Shown piece by piece: positions 26,294 to 35,048 of a stretch of 64,000 nt of DNA. This DNA comes from Pseudomonas frederiksbergensis (lineage in GTDB: Bacteria; Pseudomonadota; Gammaproteobacteria; Pseudomonadales; Pseudomonadaceae). A program made the translations under genes and the position numbers. The stretch covers positions 150,758 to 214,757 of the forward strand of contig NZ_MOBR01000044.1 in assembly GCF_003732705.1 (NCBI RefSeq). The letters are read 5' to 3'. Positions within the stretch are counted from its first letter, which is position 1; each line of letters opens with the position of its first letter. A model generated the notes under the pieces. It was given only the letters and a program-made list of their open reading frames with translations, did no database searches and had not been told where the DNA came from.

Positions 26294-29200
26294 GGCTCAA
26301 GCGTCTTGGGAGTGGTGGGCTCTGGTGGTTCGTAGGTGTCGTTGAAGTCGTGACTGGCGCGATACCAGGGGTGCAAGGTGTCGAACGACTCATAGCCCTT
26401 GGCATTGATCAATTTGAACGGGCGCCCGAGTGCGTCGTAGAACTGTTGATCGTGGTAGCCGAACAGGCGAAAGGACTGGTCGCGGATATAGCCGTGGGTG
26501 TTGCAGAAGTAGGGGCGGAACACACGGGTCACGGCGCCCTTGTTGTTGTATTCGACGCGCTCGCTGATCCGCCAGCGCGGGTCGGCCTGTTTCTCTACCG
26601 GTTTGCCGTCCACCAGTTCCAGTTCGAGGTTTGCATCGGCACTGTAAGCCAGCCCCGGTTCGACCTTTTGCTGGGTTTGCAGCGCGCGCCCGAAACCATC
26701 CACGCAGGCCTTGGTGATCTGGATCTGCTGCAACGGGTCATCGGGGTAACGGTCGGCGGTGAGGACCACGCTGTGCACCGGTTCCCGGGGTGTTGTCGCG
26801 ATGAGTTCCTTGAGTGCCTGTTCGGCGGCGGTCCGCGACTTGAGCCGGGTCAGGCGCGTACGGGCGCTGGCGCGAATGTGCAGGCTCGGCAAGAGGTAAC
26901 CGTCGGCGATCCAACCCGTCAGCCAGGCTGAAGTTTGCCGGACGGATTCGTCGAGCCGGCCCATCCAGCTGAACAAGTCCTTGCGCAGGACGCTGGCGGT
27001 TTTTTGCAGTGCCGTCGAGGGATTGTCGATGGCCGGATCGGGGAGCAGATTGCCGGGACGAATGTATTCCTCCAAAGGCCTGAAACCAACTCGTTGGCCC
27101 TTTTCAGTGCCGTAGAAACTGATGGCGAGCGGTTGGCCGGAAGGTTCGTAAATCGCTTCTTCTACGTTGTCGTTGGCATCGATCAGACGCAGCGGTTGCA
27201 GGGCGTGATAGTCATACTCGGCCCGCGTGGTGCAGCCGTCCGGCAAAGTGACTTCGGTGATCGCCAGGTTGTACGGGTCGTACTTGGCCTGGGTGATCCC
27301 ATGGCTTTGGGTCTCGTGGAAGTTTTGTACCTTGTAGAAGTCGTCCAGGTCGCCGTACTCGGCGAAACCGTACAGGGCGGACCAGAGGTTTTTTTTCTGG
27401 TCTTCCCCGGTATCCGGTTCAAGAAACAGCGGCATGGGCGCATAACCGATCTTCGCCAGCTCGGCGCGGATGTCGAACGGCGCGGGCAGTGCGTTGTAGG
27501 CGTTGAGCGCGGTTTCATCCAGCTGCGCGAGTTCCTGGGGCGCGGCCAGCGCTTCGAAGTCGGCGGTGCCGTCGGGCAGAACGCTGCGGTCCGACGTTTT
27601 AAGGTAACGCTGCACGGCTTGCCGGGTCAGTTCGCGGGCGTTGTTCCACGGGGCGCTGGCCTGATGGGCAAGCAGTAACTCGTAATTGATTTGCTCTGGG
27701 TTGAGCCCCGTAGGCAACGATCCCTTGGGCAGTTTCAAGGCATTGCCGCGCTGGCGATAAGGCAACCCCAGGCGCCAGCCTTGCGCATCGGTCAGGTGAA
27801 TGAACTCGGCGCGGGTTTCGCTCAGGTAGTAAGACTGCTGCGCCGGGTCATGGGCGTCGCGCCACCAGGTTTGTTCGTCCGGGTCATCGAAGGGGGGCGC
27901 GTCGAGTTCGGTCTTGCGCCGGGCGTAGTGGACGGTGAGGGCATGGGTCGGCAGGCCAAAGGCGTCCAGGCTCAGGGTGATGTCGTGCTGGCACAGCGGG
28001 TCATCGATAAAGCGTTCGTAGTGGTAGCTGAGTTTTTCCAGTGGCGAGGGCATCAGCACGGCATAAGGCGAGTGCTCGTCGATGGCACGTAACTCACGAA
28101 CCTTGTAGCGATACTCCTCCACCTGAAAGGGCCGGTCGTCGTTCAGCCCATAGGTTTCCATGCGCATCACGGAACCGGCGAGGGCACGTGCGATTTCTCG
28201 GGAGGTGGCTTGGTCCGCAGTGATCGGTTCATCGACCCCATCGTTGGCGTGGTAGCGACAGAACAACGTATTGTCCAAGGGCCTGGCGTCGTCATCGCGG
28301 CCGAAATAATCTTCTCGCGGCATGTCCACGCTGCGACCCGTATGGAACCAGGTGCAGACCAGCGCCGGTTCCGTGAAACCGATGTCGTCCTTGGCTTGCA
28401 CGACTTCGCTGTCGGTCTGGCGCACCCGGCCGAAGCCGCGTAACTCACGCTCGAAACCATCGTAGTAACCGTGACTGTAGGTGAGGGTTTGGGTGAGGAC
28501 GTTGCCGGTGATCTCGTCCTTTTGCTGCTGTTTACTGACGACTTGAACCGGGAACGGCAGGGATGACACCGCAAACATTTTGCGCTGGAGTAACTGCCGT
28601 TTTTCATCTAGCCATTCCTGCGCCGAACTGCGGTACATCACTTGGGTTGCAAGGCCCATATTGTTGTTGCTGGCGCTCAGCAGGTAAGGCTTGGTGCCGA
28701 CAAAGTCATAGCGCCAGTGGCGCGGCTTCATGTGCGGCACGCTCAGGATCAAACTGCTGCAACCCAGGCCCTGAAGGTCGGCGAGGGTCACCTGACACAG
28801 GTTGTCGTAGCGCACGCCTTCAGGCCATGGCACCTGCACCGGGGTTTGCTCCAGCCCGCTGCCGCCATGGTTGAAGTAGAGGTCGAAACCGGCGGACTTC
28901 AGGTAAATCAGCGCCGGTGCCCCGGAGCCGTCGAGGTCGGCAATGCGCACCCGCGCGGCATCGAATTCGGCATAGCTGAAGGGCAGGGCGCTCATCACGA
29001 AACCCTGGCCGAAGCGGCCGTGACCCAGGTTGGGCCAGCATTTGATTTCATTGTGGCGAATGCGGCACAGCTCGCTCATGTCGCTGGCGAGCATGTTGCC
29101 CAGGAACACCAGTTCGGTGGGCACATCGCTGAACAGCGGCAAGCGGTCATCGTCCGGGGTGTGGGGCACGTCCTCACCCTTGGCGAAACCATCGGCGCGG

Positions 29201-30765
29201 CGGTTGGCGTACAGGCGCACGCTCTTGGGGCCGATCAGCGCCAGGGAACTGAGGCCGTCGCCGCTCAAATCGCCGAGTTGCGCCAGGGTATTGAAGTACT
29301 CCACCGGGAACGCGTTGAACGGGATGAAGCCTGACCAGGTGCGGTCCGGGTTCAGGGCGTGGAAACCGCTGAGGCCCGGTTGAGCGATGACCCAGTCCAG
29401 GCGCCCGTCGCCGGTCAGGTCGGCGAGGGTTTGTTGCACCGCTTTGTTCTGGTCGGCGCGGGGGATCTGGCTCAACTCGGTCCAGGGGCCATAGTCGATG
29501 GCATCACCACCGGACTCGGCACGCAGCGGCTCGCGGTAAAACCAGGCCTGATCGTAGCGGCACAGAAAACCCGGCAGGCCCTCGCCGAACAGATCGAGGC
29601 ATTGATAGCGTTGCCCGTCTTCCAGGCCAGGCATGTTTTCCTGGGGCAACAAGGGCGCCGGTTGCGTATTGAGCGTGAACGCCGAGTAATCGAACTCCAT
29701 GGGCGGCCGGTGTTCCACCGCGCCGCTGGCGTCGTAGGCCTGATAGTGCGCGGCCGCCAGTTGGTTGTAGCCCAGCGAGGTGGGGCGGTATTCCAGTAGC
29801 AGCCGTCGCACCAGTACCGGGTTCGCCCCCAGTTCCTGCGGGAAGTGATGGAACATCAACACCTGATGACACAGGCGCCGGGTGCCCACTTCGAAGCCGT
29901 TGCCGTAGGTGTGGAACGGATCGCTGCGCACCGGCCACGGGGTCAAGGGCTCGTAGGTCGGTTTTAGTTCCCGGTCCAGAGTGCGTTCGCCGTAGTCGAA
30001 CAGCAGATGGAAATGCCACGCCGGCGAGGACGGCGGCTCGATCAAGCTATACAAATGGCTGCTGGCCTCGGCGTTGCCATACAGCACCTTTTGCAAGTAG
30101 CGCTGGGCCCGGTAGTCGTGGGGGGCTGGTGACGCCTCGTCGGCTTTGTACTCGTAGGCAATGTGCTCGCCATGGGCATTCAGGCTTTCCTGCAATAACC
30201 AGGACGCCACGCGCAACGGATCGCTGGGGTCGGCCACGCGCGCGGTATCGGTTTTGCCGAACAGGTGCAGGCTGCCGTCGATGCCGTGCACCAGCCAGAA
30301 ACCTTGCGGGTTGGCATCGGAGTGCCAGAACTCGATCAACTCGAAGGTGGTTTCGACGCGGGGGAAATAACGCACCACGGCGTGGGACCCCATGGGCTCG
30401 CCACGGTAATGGGTTTCGGTCCTGGAGATGATTTGCCCTTGGGCATCCCGTTCGGGGCGCCACTGCTGGCCGTTGTGGCCGATCATCACGTCGTCATCGA
30501 GGTAACGCGGCACACCCTTGTGGGTCTGGCGGGAAATGGCGCCACTGTTCAACCCCCAGCCGATCCCGAACGGACCGTTACCGGCCTGGCTGTCATAGCT
30601 CAAGGTCAGGGCGGGATCGAACCCGCGTCCGGGCGACAGCGGCAGGGGCAACTCGAACGAAGCGCTGCCGGTGAAGCCAATCGAACCACTTTTTCCGACC
30701 ATGGCAATCGAGGCGGTACGGGCAATGGAGGGCGTGGTGATGCTCAGTGCGGTGTGGTCTTCCAT
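26290..30765 (-). CDS. tcdB: Tc toxin B component (TcdB/TcaC/SpvB-type)
   Basis: The 1491-aa protein has an N-terminal SpvB/TcaC domain (about residues 15-330; GKSGSIGFTGSASFELPLPLSPGRGF, LSYDSQAGNGPFGIGWGL). VCBS/FG-GAP-like beta-propeller repeats follow (for example LADLTGDGRLDW, LGDLSGDGLSSLALIG, IADLDGSGAPALIY), then the TcdB middle and C-terminal domains. In known Tc toxins this protein forms the beta-propeller gate and half of the cage enclosing the TcC effector, and docks on the TcA channel. AGGA 8 bp upstream selects the ATG at 30765. It leads the tcB-tccC1-tccC2 operon, with a palindromic operator about 90 bp upstream. Confidence 0.9.
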   Translation of the reverse strand: MEDHTALSITTPSIARTASIAMVGKSGSIGFTGSASFELPLPLSPGRGFDPALTLSYDSQAGNGPFGIGWGLNSGAISRQTHKGVPRYLDDDVMIGHNGQQWRPERDAQGQIISRTETHYRGEPMGSHAVVRYFPRVETTFELIEFWHSDANPQGFWLVHGIDGSLHLFGKTDTARVADPSDPLRVASWLLQESLNAHGEHIAYEYKADEASPAPHDYRAQRYLQKVLYGNAEASSHLYSLIEPPSSPAWHFHLLFDYGERTLDRELKPTYEPLTPWPVRSDPFHTYGNGFEVGTRRLCHQVLMFHHFPQELGANPVLVRRLLLEYRPTSLGYNQLAAAHYQAYDASGAVEHRPPMEFDYSAFTLNTQPAPLLPQENMPGLEDGQRYQCLDLFGEGLPGFLCRYDQAWFYREPLRAESGGDAIDYGPWTELSQIPRADQNKAVQQTLADLTGDGRLDWVIAQPGLSGFHALNPDRTWSGFIPFNAFPVEYFNTLAQLGDLSGDGLSSLALIGPKSVRLYANRRADGFAKGEDVPHTPDDDRLPLFSDVPTELVFLGNMLASDMSELCRIRHNEIKCWPNLGHGRFGQGFVMSALPFSYAEFDAARVRIADLDGSGAPALIYLKSAGFDLYFNHGGSGLEQTPVQVPWPEGVRYDNLCQVTLADLQGLGCSSLILSVPHMKPRHWRYDFVGTKPYLLSASNNNMGLATQVMYRSSAQEWLDEKRQLLQRKMFAVSSLPFPVQVVSKQQQKDEITGNVLTQTLTYSHGYYDGFERELRGFGRVRQTDSEVVQAKDDIGFTEPALVCTWFHTGRSVDMPREDYFGRDDDARPLDNTLFCRYHANDGVDEPITADQATSREIARALAGSVMRMETYGLNDDRPFQVEEYRYKVRELRAIDEHSPYAVLMPSPLEKLSYHYERFIDDPLCQHDITLSLDAFGLPTHALTVHYARRKTELDAPPFDDPDEQTWWRDAHDPAQQSYYLSETRAEFIHLTDAQGWRLGLPYRQRGNALKLPKGSLPTGLNPEQINYELLLAHQASAPWNNARELTRQAVQRYLKTSDRSVLPDGTADFEALAAPQELAQLDETALNAYNALPAPFDIRAELAKIGYAPMPLFLEPDTGEDQKKNLWSALYGFAEYGDLDDFYKVQNFHETQSHGITQAKYDPYNLAITEVTLPDGCTTRAEYDYHALQPLRLIDANDNVEEAIYEPSGQPLAISFYGTEKGQRVGFRPLEEYIRPGNLLPDPAIDNPSTALQKTASVLRKDLFSWMGRLDESVRQTSAWLTGWIADGYLLPSLHIRASARTRLTRLKSRTAAEQALKELIATTPREPVHSVVLTADRYPDDPLQQIQITKACVDGFGRALQTQQKVEPGLAYSADANLELELVDGKPVEKQADPRWRISERVEYNNKGAVTRVFRPYFCNTHGYIRDQSFRLFGYHDQQFYDALGRPFKLINAKGYESFDTLHPWYRASHDFNDTYEPPEPTTPKTLEP

Positions 30766-30852
30766 GCGGCGGATCCTGTTTCGGCCCTGGACCGGCATTC
30801 GGCAAAGGGTTTCGTGGTGGATCAACGCTATCAAGATGAAGGGGCGGCGTAA

Positions 30853-30870
30853 CCTGTCAGATCTGACAGG
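30853..30870 (-). promoter_or_regulatory. Palindromic operator upstream of tcB
   Basis: CCTGTCAGATCTGACAGG is an 18-bp perfect palindrome about 90 bp before the tcB start. The same core, CTGTCAG-NN-CTGACAG, occurs upstream of the TccA-like gene and, less perfectly, upstream of two other genes. Confidence 0.7.
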
Positions 30871-30946
30871 TGGGGGTGGGGTTTTTAGAATGATTGGGTT
30901 GCAAGGTGTGGCGATTTATAGCGATTGCCGAAAACCACACTTCCCC

Positions 30947-31576
30947 TGTGGGAGCGGGCTTGCTCGCGAAAGCGGTGTGTCATTCAGCATTGATGTTGGC
31001 TGACAGGGCCACTTCGCGAGCAAGCCCGCTCCCACAGGGGATCACCGTCGAGCACAGATTTTGCGTTCACCGAAAATCAATGTAGGAGCGAAGCTTGCTC
31101 GCGAAAGCGGTGTGTCATTCAGCATTGATGTTGGCTGACAGGGCCCCTTCGCGAGCGGGCTCGCTCCCACAGTTGAGCTGTGTTGTTCACAATTTTTATG
31201 CGCAACTCCAATCCCCTGTGGGAGCGAGCCTGCTCGCGAAAGCGGTGTGTCATTCAGCATTGATGTTGGCTGACAGGGCCCTTTCGCGAGCAAGCCCGCT
31301 CCCACAGTTGAGCTGTGTTGTTCACAATTTTCATGCCCAACTCCAATTCCCTGTGAGAGCGAGCTTGCTCGCGAAAGCGGTGTGTCATTCAGCATCCATG
31401 TGGCTGACAGGGCCTCTTCGCGAGCGGGCTCGCTCCCACAGTTGAGCTGTGTTGTTCACAATTTTTATGCGCAACTCCAATTCCCTGTGGGAGCGGGCTT
31501 GCTCGCGAAAGCGGTGTGTCATTCAGCATTGATGTTGGCTGACAGGGCCCCTTCGCGAGCAAGCCCGCTCCCACAG
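30947..31576. repeat. Tandem array of five REP doublets
   Basis: Five units of about 134-136 bp start at 30947, 31081, 31217, 31352 and 31486. Each has two inverted REP halves around a conserved spacer (GTGTCATTCAGCATTGATGT). Units 2 to 5 are followed by a shared linker beginning TTGAGCTGTGTTGTTCACAA. The units are nearly identical, indicating recent duplication. The array lies between the divergently positioned tcB promoter and the fumarase terminator; no gene is present. Confidence 0.92.
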
Positions 31577-31640
31577 TTGAGCTGTGTTGTTCACAATTTT
31601 TATGCGCAACTCCAATCCCCCTGTGGTGTTGGGGATTGGG

Positions 31641-31686
31641 CAAAAAAAACGGCCGGGTCATCTGGTGAGATGGCCCGGCCGTTTTT
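31641..31686 (-). terminator. Strong bidirectional terminator after fumarase
   Basis: A GC-rich stem (ACGGCCGGGTCA/TGGCCCGGCCGT, near-perfect) is flanked by an A-run on one side and a T-run on the other. It lies about 15 bp after the fumarase stop on the minus strand. Confidence 0.88.
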
Positions 31687-31700
31687 GGAGGTGTGGGTGC

Positions 31701-33224
31701 TTACTGCACTTCTACCGCCAGGCTTTCACTGATCTTTTTCTGCCAGATGGCAGGACCGGTGATGTGGACCGACTCGCCCTTACTGTCTACGGCAACGGTC
31801 ACTGGCATGTCTTTAACGTCGAACTCGTAGATGGCTTCCATCCCCAGTTCGGCGAAGGCCACGACGCGGGATTTCTTGATGGCTTGCGCCACCAGGTAAG
31901 CCGCGCCGCCGACTGCCATCAGGTAAACGGCTTTGTGGTCCTTGATCGCTTCGATCGCAGTCGGGCCGCGCTCGGATTTGCCGATCATGCCCAGCAGGCC
32001 GGTTTGTTCGAGGATCTGACGGGTGAACTTGTCCATCCGCGTGGCAGTGGTCGGACCGGCAGGGCCAACCACTTCTTCGCGCACCGGATCAACCGGGCCG
32101 ACGTAGTAGATGAAGCGACCTTTCAGGTCCACCGGCAGGGTTTCACCTTTGTTCAGCATCTCAACCATGCGCTTGTGCGCGGCGTCGCGACCGGTGAGCA
32201 TCTTGCCGTTCAGCAGGACGGTTTCGCCCGGCTTCCAGCTCTGCACGTCTTCCGGGGTCAGGGTGTCGAGGTTGACGCGACGAGCCGACGGGCCGGCTTC
32301 CCAGACGATTTCCGGGTAGGCGTCCAGCGGTGGCGCTTCCAGCGAGGCCGGGCCGGAACCGTCGAGCACGAAGTGCGCGTGACGGGTGGCGGCGCAGTTC
32401 GGGATCATGCACACCGGCAACGAAGCGGCGTGGGTCGGGTAATCCATGATCTTCACGTCGAGCACGGTGGTCAGGCCACCCAGGCCCTGGGCGCCGATGC
32501 CCAGTTGGTTGACCTTCTCGAACAGCTCCAGACGCATCTCTTCGATACGGTTGGACGGGCCGCGCTTTTTCAGCTCGTGGATGTCGATGGATTCCATCAA
32601 CACTTCCTTGGCCATCACCGCGGCTTTCTCGGCGGTGCCGCCGATGCCGATGCCGAGCATGCCCGGTGGGCACCAGCCGGCGCCCATGGTCGGAACGGTC
32701 TTCAATACCCAGTCGACGATCGAGTCGGACGGGTTGAGCATGGCCATTTTCGACTTGTTCTCGGAACCGCCGCCCTTCGCCGCCACGTCCACTTCCACGG
32801 TGTTACCCGGGACGATGGAGTAGTGGATCACGGCCGGGGTGTTGTCCTTGGTGTTTTTCCGAGCGCCCGCCGGGTCGGCGAGGATCGAGGCACGCAGGAC
32901 GTTTTCCGGCAGGTTGTAAGCCTGGCGCACGCCTTGGTTGATCATGTCGTCCAGGCTCATGGTGGCGCCATCCCAACGCACGTCCATGCCCACGCGGACA
33001 AACACAGTCACGATGCCGGTGTCCTGGCAGATCGGGCGGTGGCCGGTGGCGCACATGCGCGAGTTGATCAGGATTTGCGCCATCGAATCACGGGCCGCTG
33101 GCGATTCTTCGCGCAGGTAGGCTTCGTGCATCGCCTGGATGAAATCAACGGGGTGGTAATAAGAAATGAACTGCAGGGCGTCGGCAACGCTCTGAATCAG
33201 GTCGTCTTGCTTGATCACGGTCAT
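31701..33224 (-). CDS. fumA: Class I fumarate hydratase (4Fe-4S)
   Basis: The 507-aa protein is a full-length iron-sulfur fumarase converting fumarate and malate in the TCA cycle. Likely cluster Cys residues lie in ICQDTG, GAGWCPPGMLGIGIGG and NCAATRHAHF. The N-terminal part is the hydro-lyase alpha domain; the C-terminal beta domain includes the KGRFIYYVGPVDP segment. The start MTVIKQDDLIQSVADAL at 33224 is preceded by AGAGGAGCG; an upstream in-frame start at 33254 adds ten unlikely residues. Monocistronic, with its own terminator. Confidence 0.95.
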   Translation of the reverse strand: MTVIKQDDLIQSVADALQFISYYHPVDFIQAMHEAYLREESPAARDSMAQILINSRMCATGHRPICQDTGIVTVFVRVGMDVRWDGATMSLDDMINQGVRQAYNLPENVLRASILADPAGARKNTKDNTPAVIHYSIVPGNTVEVDVAAKGGGSENKSKMAMLNPSDSIVDWVLKTVPTMGAGWCPPGMLGIGIGGTAEKAAVMAKEVLMESIDIHELKKRGPSNRIEEMRLELFEKVNQLGIGAQGLGGLTTVLDVKIMDYPTHAASLPVCMIPNCAATRHAHFVLDGSGPASLEAPPLDAYPEIVWEAGPSARRVNLDTLTPEDVQSWKPGETVLLNGKMLTGRDAAHKRMVEMLNKGETLPVDLKGRFIYYVGPVDPVREEVVGPAGPTTATRMDKFTRQILEQTGLLGMIGKSERGPTAIEAIKDHKAVYLMAVGGAAYLVAQAIKKSRVVAFAELGMEAIYEFDVKDMPVTVAVDSKGESVHITGPAIWQKKISESLAVEVQ

Positions 33225-33273
33225 GAGTCGCGCTCCTCTAAAAGACGGGAACATTCTATGGGGCAGCTACAAG

Positions 33274-33352
33274 CCTTAAGTTTCAAGCTGCAAGTTCCAA
33301 GCAGTACGCGAACTGCCTCAGCTTGCCGCTTGAAGCTTGACGCTTGTAGCTG
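33274..33352. repeat. Imperfect palindromic AAGCTGCAAG intergenic repeat, copy 2
   Basis: TTTCAAGCTGCAAG at one end and CTTGAAGCTTGACGCTTGTAGC at the other form an imperfect inverted repeat related to bases 1-57 of the window. It lies upstream of the fumarase gene. Confidence 0.5.
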
Positions 33353-33495
33353 ATCCTCTGGCACGCCGGGGCTGCTGGCGCGACGCTAAAAAGGCGCGGC
33401 AGTATAACGCGCCTCGCTGGCGGGTACACGCGCCGGCAGTCAATCGTTGGTCGTATAGGGCGGTCGTTGACGGAATCGGGTTACCCATTCGAGAC

Positions 33496-33774
33496 CCACC
33501 CCTCACCCCAACCCTTTCCCCAGAGGGGAGAGGGGGAAAGGGGGCGGATCTTCATGCTGTTCAAAACCTGAGTTCGATTCGATGTTTCAGGTCGATGCAG
33601 GGCCAAGAACACCTCGGTCAATCCCCTCGCCCCTTTGGGGAGAGGGTGAAAGGGGGCCGATCTTCATGCTGTTCAAAACCTGAGTTCGATTCGATGTTTC
33701 AGGTCGATGCAGGGCCAAGAACACCTCGGTCAGTCCCCTCGCCCCTTTGGGGAGAGGGTTAGGGAGAGGGGGCG
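33496..33774. mobile_element. 279-bp MITE-like element, copy 2 (inverted relative to copy 1)
   Basis: The left end CCACCCCTCACCCCAACCC matches the copy 1 terminus; the right end is its degenerate inverted form. Two tandem 112-bp units lie inside (GATCTTCATGCTGTTC at 33547 and 33659). Reading the minus strand, the unit is clearly homologous to copy 1 (TGACCGAG, CATCGACCTGAAA, CATGAAGATCGG shared in order). Total length differs by one base from copy 1. No gene is present in 33225-33929. Confidence 0.8.
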
Positions 33775-33929
33775 GTCTCAAGCTGTGAACACCATGCCCA
33801 GACACACAAGGGGCCATGCTTTTGACGCCAGTTTTCCGCTCCCAAAATTGAATGGTCATTTATCGGTCGCGCCACTAAAGTGGCAATCGGCCTGTAGAGT
33901 AGGACACTCTTTCAGCCTCTTTTCCTTCG

Positions 33930-35048
33930 GTGAGTCAACGATTGACCCATAACGCCATCCAGCGCCTGTTGCTCAAACGTTTTGCCCTCGCGGCCGGCAC
34001 CTATGCCCTGGCATTACTGCTGCTGTGGCTGGCGTTTTTCACCGGGCACTTCGATGCGCCCCTGGCCAGCGTGGCCGTCGGCAGTGCGTTGGTGGTGATC
34101 AGTCAGGCGGCGTTGTTCGCGGTGTTCTACAGCGGGTGCAACCTGCGCTTCGCCGACCCGAGCCTGACCGAAGTCCAGGTGTTGCTGGGCCTGGGCTGGC
34201 AAACGTGGCTGATTTCTCATCTGGACGAGGCCCGCGGCGCGTTCCTGGTTTTCTATATCCTGATCCTGCTGTTCGGTCTGTTCCACCTGTCGCGCCGGGC
34301 CTTTGTGCGCTGTGCGCTGTTGGTGTTCTTCAGTTTCAGCGCCATCACGCTGTGGGAGGGCTACCACTTCCAGTTGCCCGACCCGGCCCTGGCGCTGTTG
34401 CAGGTGTGCGTGCTGTTTATCGTGCTGGTGTGGCTGGTGCTTTACGCCCGTTACGTCCAGGCCTCGCGCCAACTCATGCGCCAGCGGCGGTTCGCGTTGC
34501 AGGCGCATCAGGACACTCTGCGCGGGATGATGCGCCAACTCGAAGACCTGGTCGCCACCGACGAACTCACCGGCCTGTTCAACCGCCGCCACTTCCTGCG
34601 CCTGGCCTCCCGCGAGCTCAACGCGATGGACGCTGGCGTGGTGCACGGTCTGGCGCTGATCGACCTCGATCACTTCAAACGCATCAACGATGTGCACGGC
34701 CATGCTGCCGGCGATCAAGTGTTGCAAGCCTTCGCCGGCGTGGCCTCGGCCTGCTTGCGCGAAGGCGATGTGCTGGCCCGTTACGGCGGTGAAGAATTCG
34801 TGGTGTTGCTACCCGACTGTAACCCCGAACGCCTGACTTCCTGTTGCGAGCGACTGCGCATCGCGTTCACCGATGTCGAGTTGTTCGGCCTGAGCGTGAG
34901 CAACCTCAGCCTGAGCGCCGGCATGACTTTGCTGGAACTGGGCGACGACCTCGACGACGCTTTGCAACGTGCCGACCAGGCGCTGTACCGCGCCAAGCGT
35001 GACGGCCGCAATCGGTGCGCGGCGGCGTGGGAGAACGTCGATGCCTGA
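33930..35048 (+). CDS. Membrane diguanylate cyclase (GGDEF)
   Basis: The 372-aa protein has about six transmembrane segments (residues 15-180), a short coiled linker (RQLMRQRRFALQAHQ) and a C-terminal GGDEF domain (about residues 205-365). DELTGLFNRRHF, LIDLDHFKRINDVHGHAAGDQ and the active-site RYGGEEF predict active c-di-GMP synthesis. An allosteric I-site RxxD (REGD) lies five residues before GGEEF, so product inhibition is expected. The start is a GTG with a weak ribosome site. It overlaps the next gene by 8 bp. Confidence 0.88.
   Translation: MSQRLTHNAIQRLLLKRFALAAGTYALALLLLWLAFFTGHFDAPLASVAVGSALVVISQAALFAVFYSGCNLRFADPSLTEVQVLLGLGWQTWLISHLDEARGAFLVFYILILLFGLFHLSRRAFVRCALLVFFSFSAITLWEGYHFQLPDPALALLQVCVLFIVLVWLVLYARYVQASRQLMRQRRFALQAHQDTLRGMMRQLEDLVATDELTGLFNRRHFLRLASRELNAMDAGVVHGLALIDLDHFKRINDVHGHAAGDQVLQAFAGVASACLREGDVLARYGGEEFVVLLPDCNPERLTSCCERLRIAFTDVELFGLSVSNLSLSAGMTLLELGDDLDDALQRADQALYRAKRDGRNRCAAAWENVDA

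Noticed and set aside
30947..31576. CRISPR-like regular repeats.
   Set aside because: Units are 134-136 bp with inverted REP halves and nearly identical spacers; there are no cas genes. It is a REP array.
31042..31732. Several frames of about 90-117 codons inside the REP array.
   Set aside because: They translate the REP repeats themselves (recurring SRASSLPQ-like words on both strands) and are not genes.
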